DNA of 64,000 nucleotides, taken from positions 1,259,001-1,323,000 of the forward strand of contig NZ_CP044990.1 of assembly GCF_009017495.1 (NCBI RefSeq). Direction: 5' to 3'. The notes under the pieces were generated by a model that worked only from the letters and a program-made list of their open reading frames with translations, ran no database searches and had not been told where the DNA came from. Positions within the stretch are counted from its first letter, which is position 1; every line of letters starts with the position of its first letter. A program made the translations under genes and the position numbers. The stretch is from Deinococcus sp. AJ005. Lineage in GTDB: Bacteria; Deinococcota; Deinococci; Deinococcales; Deinococcaceae. This document shows positions 24,960-34,111 of the stretch, one piece after another.

Positions 24960-25942
24960 ACCTCCTTTCGCAGCGTCGCCCGCGCACCTTCCCGCACGAA
25001 CCCCAGCCGCTCGTTCACCGCCAGCATGGGGATATTGATGCTGTGGTTGCCTGTCCGAGAATGCGTGAATCCCCGTTCCAGTGCGGCGCGGGCGGCGGCC
25101 AGTTTGAGGGCCAGCGCGATGCCCTGCCCGCGCCAGGGCTTTAAAACTCCGGTCAGACCGTTGTGCAGCGTGCCGGGGCGCGTGGCGATGGGCAGGTACA
25201 GTTCGCTCAGGCCCACCCATTCGCCGTTCGGGGCCAGTGCGATAAACACGCCTTCTGGCAGCACCTTTACACCTGCGCGGCGTTGCCAGACCTCGAAAGG
25301 CCACACGCTGACTGGCGTGGTGCTGGGAACGTCATTCAGCAGAGTGGCCACCAGCGTATAAAAACGGCGCTGCTGCACTTCACCGAATCCGCCCAGTTCC
25401 GAGAGAGGCTGGATGGTCAAGCCCGCCGCCGCCACCCGCGCCTGACTCCCGGCAAAGCGAGTGAAGTCCAGCGCCTGCAAATTCAGGGTGCTGTTCCACA
25501 TGCGATCATGCTCCGCGTAACCGCGCGCCAGGAGAAAATCGTGTTCCCACCAGTCTTCGTGAACGTGGGAGACGAGTGTGCCTGCGCCCTGGGCCACGGC
25601 GTCTGCCTCCGCCAGTTTCAGCAACTCACCGGGCAGTGCGCCGCCCACCTCTTCTGATCGGGTGCGAATCCTGACTTCCAGCCAGCCGGGATGCCCGTCC
25701 ATGCGCGGCACACCCGTTTCTGCCAGCCCCACAATTTCCCCGCCGCGCAGTGCCAGAAGCTGACGGTGGGTTTCGCCCAGCATCCGCCCCGCCGCCAGCC
25801 GCTCCAGATCCTCTGCGGAAGTTGGGGCGTCGGGATGGGCAGCGCTCAGAAACGCGGCCAGATGGGGAAAGTCGGCGGCGCTGCACTCAAGAAGCTGGAG
25901 GTCTGGGAAACCGGGCAGTGGGGGAGAGGCGGTAGGTTCCAT
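24956..25942 (-). CDS. Two-domain GNAT acetyltransferase
   Basis: A 328-residue protein with tandem GNAT folds. The first half (about 10-155) has a degenerate acetyl-CoA region. The second half shows a clear motif A, TGVLKPWRGQGIALALKLAA, near residues 262-281, followed by NHSINIPMLAVNERLGFVREG, typical of GNAT C-terminal helices. The start is the ATG at 25940-25942; the longer frame to 26041 runs into a terminator. It converges on the CHASE2 gene with a 4-bp overlap. Substrate unknown; Deinococcus genomes carry many such enzymes. Confidence 0.85.
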   Translation of the reverse strand: MEPTASPPLPGFPDLQLLECSAADFPHLAAFLSAAHPDAPTSAEDLERLAAGRMLGETHRQLLALRGGEIVGLAETGVPRMDGHPGWLEVRIRTRSEEVGGALPGELLKLAEADAVAQGAGTLVSHVHEDWWEHDFLLARGYAEHDRMWNSTLNLQALDFTRFAGSQARVAAAGLTIQPLSELGGFGEVQQRRFYTLVATLLNDVPSTTPVSVWPFEVWQRRAGVKVLPEGVFIALAPNGEWVGLSELYLPIATRPGTLHNGLTGVLKPWRGQGIALALKLAAARAALERGFTHSRTGNHSINIPMLAVNERLGFVREGARATLRKEV

Positions 25943-26000
25943 GCGTGAGTACAGCACAGGCGGGCGGCGTGGGCATCGGCCAAGTGGCGGAGTGGAGAGC

Positions 26001-26026
26001 AAAAAAAGCCCCCTGTAGGGGAAGCC
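26001..26026 (-). terminator. Terminator of the radical SAM gene
   Basis: On the minus strand a C4/G4-based hairpin with TACA loop is followed by TTTTTTT, about 40 bp past the radical SAM stop. Confidence 0.7.
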
Positions 26027-26066
26027 TTGTAGAGCTGCCATGCAGAGGGTTGAAAGGGAACTTTAG

Positions 26067-27602
26067 TTAGACAGCCAGCCCATCCGCGTGGGCGTTGACT
26101 CCCCTGGGCACGTACTGGCCCGGCGGCAGCGAGATGGATGAGGCGTCGTTGTCGCCGTACTCATCCACCCAGCCGATCTCGTCCAGTGCTTTCTTCCATG
26201 CGCCGATGCTCTCGTTGCGGTAGAGCGTGTAGGCGGCCATGCCGATTTCTGGGCCACCCCGCGCGATCACGCTTTCCACCCAGGCCCATTTGGCAGACAC
26301 ATTGCGGAGTTCGGCGGTGCGGCGTAGCTCTTTCTGGATACGCTTGAGCCGCGCCTCAATCACCTGCACGCCACCAAAGGGATCGGCAAAATGCGGCGTA
26401 TGGCGCTTGGGCACGAATGGAGAGATGCCCAGCGCAATCCGGTTGATGCCCGCCAGTTCCTTGGTGAACGAGATCAATTCGGTGATGTCGTCGTCGTTCT
26501 CCGGCCCCAGGCCGATCATCATGTAAACCTTGAGGCCGGAAAAGCCCAGGTCACGGCTGATCTGCGCGGTTTTCAGCAAGTCCTCGGTGGTAATGCCCTT
26601 CTTGAGCCAGCGGCGCAGGCGTTCGCTGGGTGCGTCGGAGGCCACCGTGAAAGTTCGCAGGCCGCCCGCCTTCAGAATCTCGGCCAGCTCAGTGTCCACC
26701 GTGTCGGCGCGGATGGAGCTGACGCCCAGCTTGACGCCGCGCTCGGTCAGGGTGCGGCCCACGAACTTGGTGTGTGGGAAGTCCGAGAGGGCCGCGCCCA
26801 CCAGCCCCACCTTCTGCGCCCAGTCGGGAATTACGTCCAGCAGTTCTTGGCCGCCGTTGTTGCGGTTCGGGCCATACATGGTGCGCGCCAGACAGAAGGT
26901 GCAGGGGCGCGGGCAGCCGCGCTGCGCCTCCACCAGAAACATGTTGCTCAGTTCGCTGTGCGGCGTCACGATCTGGCTGTAGGCGGGCAGCAGCTCCTTG
27001 GGCGCGGTGGCCCAGGTGGGTTCATGCGTGTGCCGCGCTGGAAGGAAAATGCCCGGCATCCCGTCAATCAAGTCGTAGAAATCCTCGCGGGAGCCAGATT
27101 CGCGTAGGGCGTCGGACACTACAGGAATGATCTGTTCGCCGTCGCCGATCACAATCACGTCGGCAAAGGGGACCAGCGGGTAAGGGTTAGAGGACGTCAG
27201 CGGCCCGCCGATCATCACGATGGCGTCGCTGTCGTCGCGCCGTTCGCGCAGGGGATGCAGCCCCACCACGTCCAGCATGCGGATGATATTGGTCAGGTCC
27301 AGCTCAAAGGACACGCTCATGGCGAACAGTTCGCAGTCCCCGGCCTCGCGCCCGGTTTCTACGGTGGGCAGCGGCTGGCCCAGCTTTTCAAAGGCGTCCA
27401 CATCGTCAGGCAAGAAGGCCCGTTCGCAGGCGACGCCTTCCTCGTTGTTGAACATGCGGTAGATGACCTGAAAGCCCAGCGAGGCCATGCCCACACTGTA
27501 GCGGTTGGGAAAGGCCAGCGTCACGCGCACTGGGGCGTGCTTGAACATCGTGCCTGTTTCGTCGTCCAGCAAGGGTTTCATGGTATTGCGCCAGTAACTC
27601 AA
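26067..27602 (-). CDS. B12-binding-type radical SAM protein
   Basis: A 511-residue radical SAM enzyme. The N-terminal part (about 25-200) is a cobalamin-binding-like domain (TLAFPNRYSVGMASLGFQVI and VIVIGDGEQ). The cluster ligands are Cys230, Cys234 and Cys237 in EAQRGCPRPCTFC, followed by the barrel with VYMMIGLGPENDDDI and the C-terminal PFVPKRHTPH region. This resembles the YgiQ/TIGR03960-like group of unknown substrate. The TTG start at 27600-27602 is supported by GGAGGACTT just upstream; an ATG seven codons later is the alternative. Confidence 0.85.
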   Translation of the reverse strand: MSYWRNTMKPLLDDETGTMFKHAPVRVTLAFPNRYSVGMASLGFQVIYRMFNNEEGVACERAFLPDDVDAFEKLGQPLPTVETGREAGDCELFAMSVSFELDLTNIIRMLDVVGLHPLRERRDDSDAIVMIGGPLTSSNPYPLVPFADVIVIGDGEQIIPVVSDALRESGSREDFYDLIDGMPGIFLPARHTHEPTWATAPKELLPAYSQIVTPHSELSNMFLVEAQRGCPRPCTFCLARTMYGPNRNNGGQELLDVIPDWAQKVGLVGAALSDFPHTKFVGRTLTERGVKLGVSSIRADTVDTELAEILKAGGLRTFTVASDAPSERLRRWLKKGITTEDLLKTAQISRDLGFSGLKVYMMIGLGPENDDDITELISFTKELAGINRIALGISPFVPKRHTPHFADPFGGVQVIEARLKRIQKELRRTAELRNVSAKWAWVESVIARGGPEIGMAAYTLYRNESIGAWKKALDEIGWVDEYGDNDASSISLPPGQYVPRGVNAHADGLAV

Positions 27603-27751
27603 AAGTCCTCCGGGGTGTACGCGCGGCGGCCCCAGGTGTTGCTTGAGGTTAGCGGGGAGGCAGGCGCGTCACAGCCGCACAGTGTATCGCGTCTGCTGGC
27701 AGGAATTGGGGGATTGAACGCGGGTTGAATGTAATGCCTCCAAGCGAACAT

Positions 27752-28519
27752 TCACTTTTGGGACTTCTTCGCCGCTTCACTTCTTTTCGCCTTCGTCTCA
27801 GTGAAACTCGGCACCCTGTCACCGAAAACCGCGAAGGCGTCGCATCTCTCGCGCAGGATACACACGCCGCATTTGGGGCGGCTCCAGTGGCAGACCTGCT
27901 GGCCGTGCTTGAGCAGATTGAGGTGCAACTCGTACAGGAAGGGCGGATCGTCTGGCAATACCCTGAGTAAGGCCCGGTGCGCCGCCTGCTCGCCCATCAG
28001 CGGGATTGCGCCGACGCGGGTGGCGATGCGGTGAACGTGGGTATCCACGGGGAAAACGGGGTGGGCATAATTGAAAAGAAGAACAAGGCTCGCAGTCTTG
28101 ACCCCTACCCCTGGCAAGTCCGTCAGCCACTTCAGCGCGTCCTTGCTGGGCATGTCGCGCAGGAATTCCAGGTTGTAGCCGCCGGGAGAGTCCCTGATCT
28201 GGCGCAGCGTCTCCTGAATGCGCGGAGCCTTGGCCTCCGGGTAATTGCTGCGGCGGATGGCGTGGGCCACGGTTTCAGTGGGCGCGGCAATAATCGCGTC
28301 CCAATCACCAATCTCGCACAGCTTGTCGTAGGCGGCGGCCTCGTCCTGCCAGGTGGTGCGCTGCGACAGGATGGTGCTGATCAGCTCATGCATCGGCTCG
28401 CGGCGGGGATCCAAGTGACGGTCCCCGTATTCGGCGTGCAACACGTCCCTGATCCACACCAGCAATTCAGCCCGCTCCCTCTCAGGGCGGGCTGCGTTCA
28501 GGACAGGTTCAGCGTTCAT
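27752..28519 (-). CDS. nth: Endonuclease III-like DNA glycosylase
   Basis: Base-excision repair enzyme that removes oxidised pyrimidines and nicks abasic sites. In 255 residues the helix-hairpin-helix LPGVGVKTASLV carries the catalytic Lys141, Asp159 sits in VDTHVHR, and the 4Fe-4S cluster ligands are Cys210, Cys217, Cys220 and Cys226 with C-x6-C-x2-C-x5-C spacing. Both catalytic residues mark it as a bifunctional glycosylase/lyase. Deinococcus carries several Nth paralogues, so which one this is cannot be said. It begins 6 bp after a small acidic ORF, so the two may be co-transcribed. Confidence 0.92.
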   Translation of the reverse strand: MNAEPVLNAARPERERAELLVWIRDVLHAEYGDRHLDPRREPMHELISTILSQRTTWQDEAAAYDKLCEIGDWDAIIAAPTETVAHAIRRSNYPEAKAPRIQETLRQIRDSPGGYNLEFLRDMPSKDALKWLTDLPGVGVKTASLVLLFNYAHPVFPVDTHVHRIATRVGAIPLMGEQAAHRALLRVLPDDPPFLYELHLNLLKHGQQVCHWSRPKCGVCILRERCDAFAVFGDRVPSFTETKAKRSEAAKKSQK

Positions 28520-28525
28520 CGCGTT

Positions 28526-28705
28526 TTAGCTGCTGGGCGTGCTGTCGTCTTCTACTTCGTCCCGGCCACCCTCGGCGGGGCCGTCCTTATCGGCGGGATC
28601 AAAGTTGGGGGCCTTGCCCCGGTCCGCTTCGGGAATTGGGTGGCTCTGGCCCTCGGCGGGCGACTGGTTGGCGGGATCATAGCCGGGCTTGGTGTCATCG
28701 CTCAT
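28526..28705 (-). CDS. Small acidic, probably disordered protein (59 aa)
   Basis: A 59-codon frame with high G/C third positions: it begins MSDDTKPGYDPANQSPAEG, has a repeated NFDPAD/GYDPAN element and ends DEVEDDSTPSS. It is rich in Asp, Glu, Pro and Gly and contains no hydrophobic core, so it is probably unstructured. The stop is 6 bp before the endonuclease III ATG. No clear ribosome-binding site is visible. No family recognised. Confidence 0.55.
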   Translation of the reverse strand: MSDDTKPGYDPANQSPAEGQSHPIPEADRGKAPNFDPADKDGPAEGGRDEVEDDSTPSS

Positions 28706-28789
28706 GCGCTTTAGCGTGCGCGTCCGCCTCAGTCCTTGAGCGCGAAAGGACTAAAGAGGACTTTAGGCAGGTGCTGTGGTGACGGAACG

Positions 28790-28821
28790 AAAAAACCGGA
28801 CCTCTCAATCAAGAGAAGTCC
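28790..28821 (-). terminator. Terminator of the two-winged-helix gene
   Basis: Minus strand stem GGACTTCTC/GAGAGGTCC (one G-T pair) with a 6-nt loop, followed by GGTTTTTT, about 30 bp past the stop at 28849. Confidence 0.75.
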
Positions 28822-28848
28822 AGCTTTCTGCATTGTCAACTCAGAGAT

Positions 28849-29355
28849 TCAGGCGACTTGCTTTTTCTTGCCCGTCGCGGCGGGGGCGGCCTGCTCGGTG
28901 CCCAGCGCCTGCACTTCCTTCATGCGGAAGATCACCAGGCTGCCCACGAAGGTGCAGGTGACCATGCCGTGCGCGTTCAGCAGGCTCAGGGCAGTCATGA
29001 CGTCCTCGCGGGTCATGCGGAGCTGCTCGCTCATGTACAGGGCGCTGTCGGCGCGGCCTTCCAGGTAATCACGGACTTTCTTGGCGTCCACGGTCAGCGG
29101 GGTGGCGGGCACGTCAGCCAGACCGGGGTCGGCCAGACCGTACACCGCGCGGGTGCCGGTGCCAGGCAGACGGCGCACGCGGCCCTGATCCAACAGGCTG
29201 GCGAGAGCGGCGCGCAGATGCGACAGGGCCAGCCCGGTGGTTTTAGCCAGTTCGGTTTCAACCCATTCGGGCTTGCTGTCCAGGGCACTCAGGACCAGCT
29301 TTTCGTTGGCGCGGCGGGTTTCTTGCAGGTCTTCCAGGGTGGGGGGATTAAACAT
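28849..29355 (-). CDS. Tandem winged-helix DNA-binding protein
   Basis: A 168-residue cytoplasmic protein with two helix-turn-helix-like units: about 12-75 (ETELAKTTGLALSHLRAALA, then LLDQGRVRRLPG, a wing-like turn) and about 88-150 (MSEQLRMTREDVMTALSLLN, then HGMVTCTFVGSLVIFRM). The C-terminus ends in a basic GKKKQVA tail. The ATG follows GGAGGA, a strong ribosome-binding site, and a candidate promoter lies upstream. I do not recognise the family. The layout fits a transcription regulator or an abundant DNA-binding protein. Confidence 0.65.
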   Translation of the reverse strand: MFNPPTLEDLQETRRANEKLVLSALDSKPEWVETELAKTTGLALSHLRAALASLLDQGRVRRLPGTGTRAVYGLADPGLADVPATPLTVDAKKVRDYLEGRADSALYMSEQLRMTREDVMTALSLLNAHGMVTCTFVGSLVIFRMKEVQALGTEQAAPAATGKKKQVA

Positions 29356-29419
29356 TCAGTGTCCTCCGAACGAGAATTTCGGGCGGCGCAGCCATACATG
29401 TTTTGAAGCACCGTCGCAA

Positions 29420-29447
29420 ATTCTAAAGAAGCGATTTAACGTGTTGA
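29420..29447 (-). promoter_or_regulatory. Candidate promoter of the two-winged-helix gene
   Basis: Minus strand -10 TAGAAT (29420-29425), 16-bp spacer, -35 TCAACA (29442-29447), about 65 bp before the ATG. Confidence 0.4.
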
Positions 29448-29627
29448 TCGCCTTAGACGTAAGAAATCAGAAGCAAGTGCGCTTGTGGGCGCAACTTTCC
29501 TATTGTCACATATTTTCTCTCATTTTTGATGAGGGTACAGAATGTTGACCTTGATGAAAGAAGGCGCTTCCGATTGCCGCGTTGAACAGATGGAATGTCC
29601 AGTCTCAGAATCCCTTGGCTATGCTAA

Positions 29628-29668
29628 GTCAAATAAGCTTGACATATGAGTCAAGGAAGCTGTACTCT
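29628..29668 (+). promoter_or_regulatory. Promoter with TTGAC/GTCAA inverted repeats before the membrane protein/XRE operon
   Basis: -35 TTGACA (29639-29644), 18-bp spacer, -10 TACTCT (29663-29668). The -35 is itself half of the inverted repeat TTGACATATGAGTCAA, and an upstream GTCAA (29628-29632) repeats the half-site about one helical turn away. This arrangement suits an operator for the XRE regulator encoded in the operon. Confidence 0.55.
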
Positions 29669-29687
29669 AAGGTCAAGGAGGATTGAC

Positions 29688-30131
29688 ATGACACCTATTC
29701 CGATTCTCGCTCCATCATCCCGTCCTGAACGCAGCCGCACCCAGAAGGTCAAAACCCTGCACAGGGTCATGGGACTGGGTGGGGGCCTGCTCGCGGCGGT
29801 GGGCGCCGTGCTGATTTCAGTGGGCCAGAACGGTGGTGGCGAGCTTCACAGCGTGGTCAAGGGAATGGGCTATGGCATTCTTGCCGCCCTGCCTTTTTAC
29901 TACGCCGTGTTTATCGTGAGGGCCATTCTGACGATGGACGAATACCTGCGTGCGCTCCAGGTGCAGGCCACCAGCATTGCTTTCATGGTCACGATGGTGG
30001 TGTCTGGCGGACTAATCGCCCTGGAAACGCCCTTCAAGTTTCAGACGCCATCTCTGGTGTTTTATGCCGTGGGACTGCTGAGCTGGGCTGCTGCGCTGGC
30101 TGCCTTGAAGGCACGCAGCCGCCGGGAATAG
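29688..30131 (+). CDS. Four-span membrane protein paired with XRE regulator
   Basis: A 147-residue membrane protein with about four hydrophobic segments (roughly 28-46, 60-80, 96-115 and 122-140). The ATG follows AAGGAGGATTGAC, a very strong ribosome-binding site. The gene ends 6 bp before an XRE-type regulator. Pairs of a small membrane protein and a YozG-like HTH protein are common in bacteria; the membrane partner has no established function. No catalytic motif is seen. Confidence 0.75.
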   Translation: MTPIPILAPSSRPERSRTQKVKTLHRVMGLGGGLLAAVGAVLISVGQNGGGELHSVVKGMGYGILAALPFYYAVFIVRAILTMDEYLRALQVQATSIAFMVTMVVSGGLIALETPFKFQTPSLVFYAVGLLSWAAALAALKARSRRE

Positions 30132-30137
30132 CGGGTC

Positions 30138-30683
30138 GTGGACAACCACATTCGCACCCTGCGCGCCGCACGGCAGTGGACCCAGGCGGACCTGGCTGCC
30201 GAACTGGATGTCAGCCGCCAGACCGTCAATGCGCTGGAGACGGGCAAGTACGATCCCAGCTTGCCGCTGGCCTTCCGCATCGCGCGGCTGTTCGGGCAGC
30301 CCATTGAAGGGATTTTTATCGACCCGCAGCAGATCAGTGTGCCTTCCCCGGCATTATCTTCCTTAGCACCCAATTCCCTGAAACTAGCCACTGAACTGGA
30401 AACGCGTTTCGACTATCAGACACGTGCTGCCACGGCCTTCAGCGAACTGGGCATCCTGCGCGAGATGGGCGAACACGGCTGGGAGCTGACCGGGGTGGGT
30501 CTGGGAACGCTGTCTTTTCGGCGTGCCAGTGAACCGCAGAGCGCCCCGCCGCGCTGGCTGTATCAGCGGCTGGGCGGCGTCCTGAGCGCTCAGCAGCGCC
30601 AGGAATTGCTTCAGCAGGGCTGGACACTGGTAGACACCTGGCTGGGTGGCGTCTTCCACTATTTCAAACGGCCTCTGTCGTGA
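30138..30683 (+). CDS. XRE-family regulator with DUF4177-like C-terminal region
   Basis: A 181-residue protein starting with GTG. The first 65 residues are a Cro/C1-type HTH (LRAARQWTQADLAAELDVSR, QTVNALETGKYDPSLPLAF) of the YozG-like type. After a linker, residues 80-181 hold a repeated motif: FSELGILREMGEHGWELTGV and, later, QRQELLQQGWTLVDTW, which look like DUF4177-type small beta/alpha units. It lies 6 bp after the membrane protein gene, and probably represses the operon through the TTGAC palindromes upstream. Confidence 0.8.
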   Translation: MDNHIRTLRAARQWTQADLAAELDVSRQTVNALETGKYDPSLPLAFRIARLFGQPIEGIFIDPQQISVPSPALSSLAPNSLKLATELETRFDYQTRAATAFSELGILREMGEHGWELTGVGLGTLSFRRASEPQSAPPRWLYQRLGGVLSAQQRQELLQQGWTLVDTWLGGVFHYFKRPLS

Positions 30684-30759
30684 GTTCGTCAGTATCTGAA
30701 TTCGTGACTGCCGAGGCAACCCTATTCGCACTCCCCCCGTATTGCTTCTCAGGAGAGCC

Positions 30760-31525
<766 letters not shown>

Positions 31526-31536
<11 letters not shown>

Positions 31537-32788
31537 CTCCATTCGCCCCAACATGGTCTGGCGCATTGCCGCGCGCGATCTGCTGTCCACCCTGCGGGAC
31601 CGCCGCACGCTGAGTGCCACCATCCTGATGCCGCTGATCCTGATTCCGGCGTTGTCGCTGGGGCTGCCCCTGCTGCTGGGCAGCTTTATCGGCGGCCAGC
31701 AGCAGGAACGGCAGAAGGTGGGCGTGGTGGGAACCCTGCCCCCGGCGTTACGCACGGCGCTGGAACAGGATGAGAAGGTGGACGGCAAGACGGTGCGCGC
31801 AGGCGTGGACCTCGTTCCCGTGACAGACCCGCAAAAGGCCGTGCAATCCGGTGATGTGGACGCGGCCATTCAGGCCCCAGTCGCCCTGCCCACCCGCGCC
31901 GGAGAGGGCAGCGCCGCGCTGGAGGTCTATGCCAAGCTAAGCAGCCTGAGCGCCCAGGCTGGTGCTTACGGCAAGGTGCAGGACGTGGTGGACGGCTACA
32001 ACCGCACCCTGACGCTGGACCGATTGAAGGGCCTGGGCCTGGGTGCGGACACCCTGACGCCCGTGACCGTCAAACCCATCGACGCCAGCCCCCCGCAGGA
32101 GCAGCGCAGCGGGCAACTGGCCTTCCTGATCCCATTTCTGATGCTGCAATTCATCCTGTCGGGCGGCATGGCCACCGCCATTGACGCCACCGCCGGGGAA
32201 AAGGAGCGCGGCACGCTGGAAAGCCTGCTGGTGTCCCCTGTGCGCCGCGCCGAGGTGGTCACGGGCAAGCTGCTGGCCACCACCATCACGGCGCTGCTCA
32301 GCGCGTGCTTCAGCGTGCTGGGCTTCATTGTCAGCGGACTGGTGGCGGCGGCGTTCCTGGCAAGTAAAAGCGGACTGGGCGCAGACATCACCGCGTCGAT
32401 GGGCGGCCAACTGAGTCTGACCTTCGGTGGCACGCTGGGGATGCTGGGGCTGGCGGCCAGCGCTGCCCTGATCATCAGCGCCGTGCTGATCGCCATCGGC
32501 ATTTACGCCCGCAGCTTCAAGGAGGCGCAGACGTACATCGCGCCGTTGACGCTGGTGATCGTGCTGCCCGCCGTGATGCTGCAATTCGCGGACTTTCTGA
32601 CGCTGAATACTGCCGTCTACGCCGTGCCGCTGTTCGGCTCGATGGTGTCGATCCTAAACATCGTCAAGGGCGCGGCGCAGCTTGACCAGATCCTGCTTGC
32701 CATTCTGGCCAACCTGATTGGGGCAGCGTTGCTGGCGTTGCTGGCGTTACATTCCTTTGGGCGGGAGGAAGTGATTTTTCGGAATTGA
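31526..32788 (+). CDS. natB: ABC transporter permease, NatB-like
   Basis: A 420-residue permease of the ABC-2 type. The GTG at 31526 follows GGGGAGG at 9 nt. The N-terminal segment ([19 protein letters not shown]) is followed by a large external loop (about 50-200) and then five or six spans ([20 protein letters not shown], the [22 protein letters not shown] coupling region and so on), as in NatB. The TGA stop at 32786-32788 takes its last base from the 136-bp intergenic repeat that starts there. Confidence 0.85.
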
Positions 32789-32923
32789 TACGGATTCCGT
32801 TTGTTTCGTGTAGAGATCGGGAAAGCTCCGATCTCCACACTCCACGCCTGGAACCCGTTTTTCTCCTTCTCGCTCCGCTCGGATTACAGGTGTTTTCAAC
32901 ACCCATTAATTCGGAGTCCGTAT
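32788..32923 (+). repeat. 136-bp palindromic intergenic repeat, copy 1
   Basis: Begins ATACGGATTCCG and ends CGGAGTCCGTAT, a 12-bp terminal inverted repeat with one mismatch. Inside are stem-loop 1 (GTGT-A-GAGATCGG with loop GAAAGCT and CCGATCTC-C-ACAC) and stem-loop 2 (GGTGTT-TTC-AACACC). An inverted copy of exactly the same length lies at 36258-36393. The natB stop codon overlaps its first base. Of the small-noncoding-repeat type known from Deinococcus; family membership is inferred. Confidence 0.9.
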
Positions 32924-33040
32924 GAGTCGATGCGCCGTCTTCCGCCGCCCGTTTTCCAACTGCTCAAAACGAGGTCCGCCTCCGACCCAACGCTTCAGTT
33001 CAAGCGGAAGGGAGGAGGCTGACCTCATGTTTTTTGAGTG

Positions 33041-34024
33041 TTACTTCAGCCCGGCCCAGAAAGCGTCCAGCGCCGCCTTGACTTCTGGCATTTTCTCGAA
33101 CTGGGGCAGCCCGTCGGTTCCCTCAATGCGTACGGCCTTCACGCCGTCTTGCTGGGTGAACTGTTGCAGGCGGTCAAAGCTGACGAAGCCGTCCTGGTCA
33201 TAAAGGACGATGACGGGAATGGTCAGCTTGCTGTACAGCTCCCCGTAGGCGTCATCCGTGAACAGTTGCCCGCTGATGAAGTACACCGGCGCGTATTTCG
33301 CCCCTGGCTGGCGGGTGGCGTCCAGCGAGTAATCCACCAGTCCGCTGTCCACTGGCCCCCGGAACGACCGGCTCAGGAAGTATTCGATGCTGGGTTTGAT
33401 TCGCAGGGCGGCGTACAGCGGCGTGCTGACCGAGTTCAGGCGGTTATACAGCTTCTTGCCGCCGTCCTCCGCGTTGGCCTCCTGCGTGCCGCCGCGCGGT
33501 TTGCCCAGTCCGCTGGGGCTGATCAGCGCCAGACTGCGAATGCGGGCTTCGGTCAGGGCGGCGCGGGCGTCAAATTCGCTGCCCAGGCTGAGGCCCACCA
33601 CATCCACATCCGCTCCGATCAGTTCTATCAGGGCGTTCAGTGAGCGGGTCATCAATTCCCTGGTGTACTGCGTGTCCGGGCGGGCGCTGCTGCCGAAGCC
33701 GGGCCATTCAATCGCGTAGACCGGGCGGGTTCCCACATAGGCGTCCCACACGGGCTTCATCTCGTAGGCACTGGCGGCGGCATTCACGCTGGGGGTCAGG
33801 ACCAGCGGACGGCCTTCCCCACGCGTATCCACGTAGTAGGCCACCTGCCCGAAGCCGGGGAGGTCCAGGTATTTCCGCTCCCCACTCAGGGCCGGGCGCA
33901 ATCCGGTGGTGGCCTTCGCGTCTGGCACGGGCACGGTGGTGGCGGTGGGGGCGCAGGCAGCCAGACCCACGGTCAATGCTCCGGCCAGCAGGATCAGGGC
34001 GACGGTCTTTCGGTTCATCTTCAT
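33041..34024 (-). CDS. Alpha/beta hydrolase lipoprotein
   Basis: A 327-residue secreted hydrolase-fold protein. The signal ends in the lipobox LAAC near residue 24, so it is anchored outside the membrane. The fold is recognisable: a [11 protein letters not shown] region, [14 protein letters not shown], the nucleophile elbow GLSLGSE with Ser, and later YDQDGFVSF and a C-terminal region without a clear His. The catalytic His is not obvious, so activity is unsure. Start is the ATG at 34022-34024; a second ATG two codons on (34016-34018) has a TACATT 6 nt before it and could be the leaderless start. Divergent from the prenyl synthase gene. Confidence 0.8.
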   Translation of the reverse strand: MKMNRKTVALILLAGALTVGLAACAPTATTVPVPDAKATTGLRPALSGERKYLDLPGFGQVAYYVDTRGEGRPLVLTPSVNAAASAYEMKPVWDAYVGTRPVYAIEWPGFGSSARPDTQYTRELMTRSLNALIELIGADVDVVGLSLGSEFDARAALTEARIRSLALISPSGLGKPRGGTQEANAEDGGKKLYNRLNSVSTPLYAALRIKPSIEYFLSRSFRGPVDSGLVDYSLDATRQPGAKYAPVYFISGQLFTDDAYGELYSKLTIPVIVLYDQDGFVSFDRLQQFTQQDGVKAVRIEGTDGLPQFEKMPEVKAALDAFWAGLK

Positions 34025-34097
34025 AATGTAATGTTGCTCGCTAAGGCGTCTCATTGTCTGTTCGTTGCGGTACGGTTCTCTTCATGTTTCAGGCGGT

Positions 34098-34103
34098 TAG
34101 ACT
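34098..34103 (+). promoter_or_regulatory. -10 hexamer of the polyprenyl synthase gene
   Basis: TAGACT, 8 nt before the ATG at 34112; near-leaderless spacing. No good -35. Confidence 0.4.
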
Positions 34104-34111
34104 TGCGCTCA

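Larger units (their letters stand above)
29356..29687. other. AT-rich divergent promoter region
   Basis: 332 bp between two divergent genes, lower in GC than the surroundings. It holds a minus-strand promoter candidate (29420-29447), a plus-strand promoter and TTGAC/GTCAA inverted repeats (29628-29668). No ORF with good codon bias. Confidence 0.6.
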
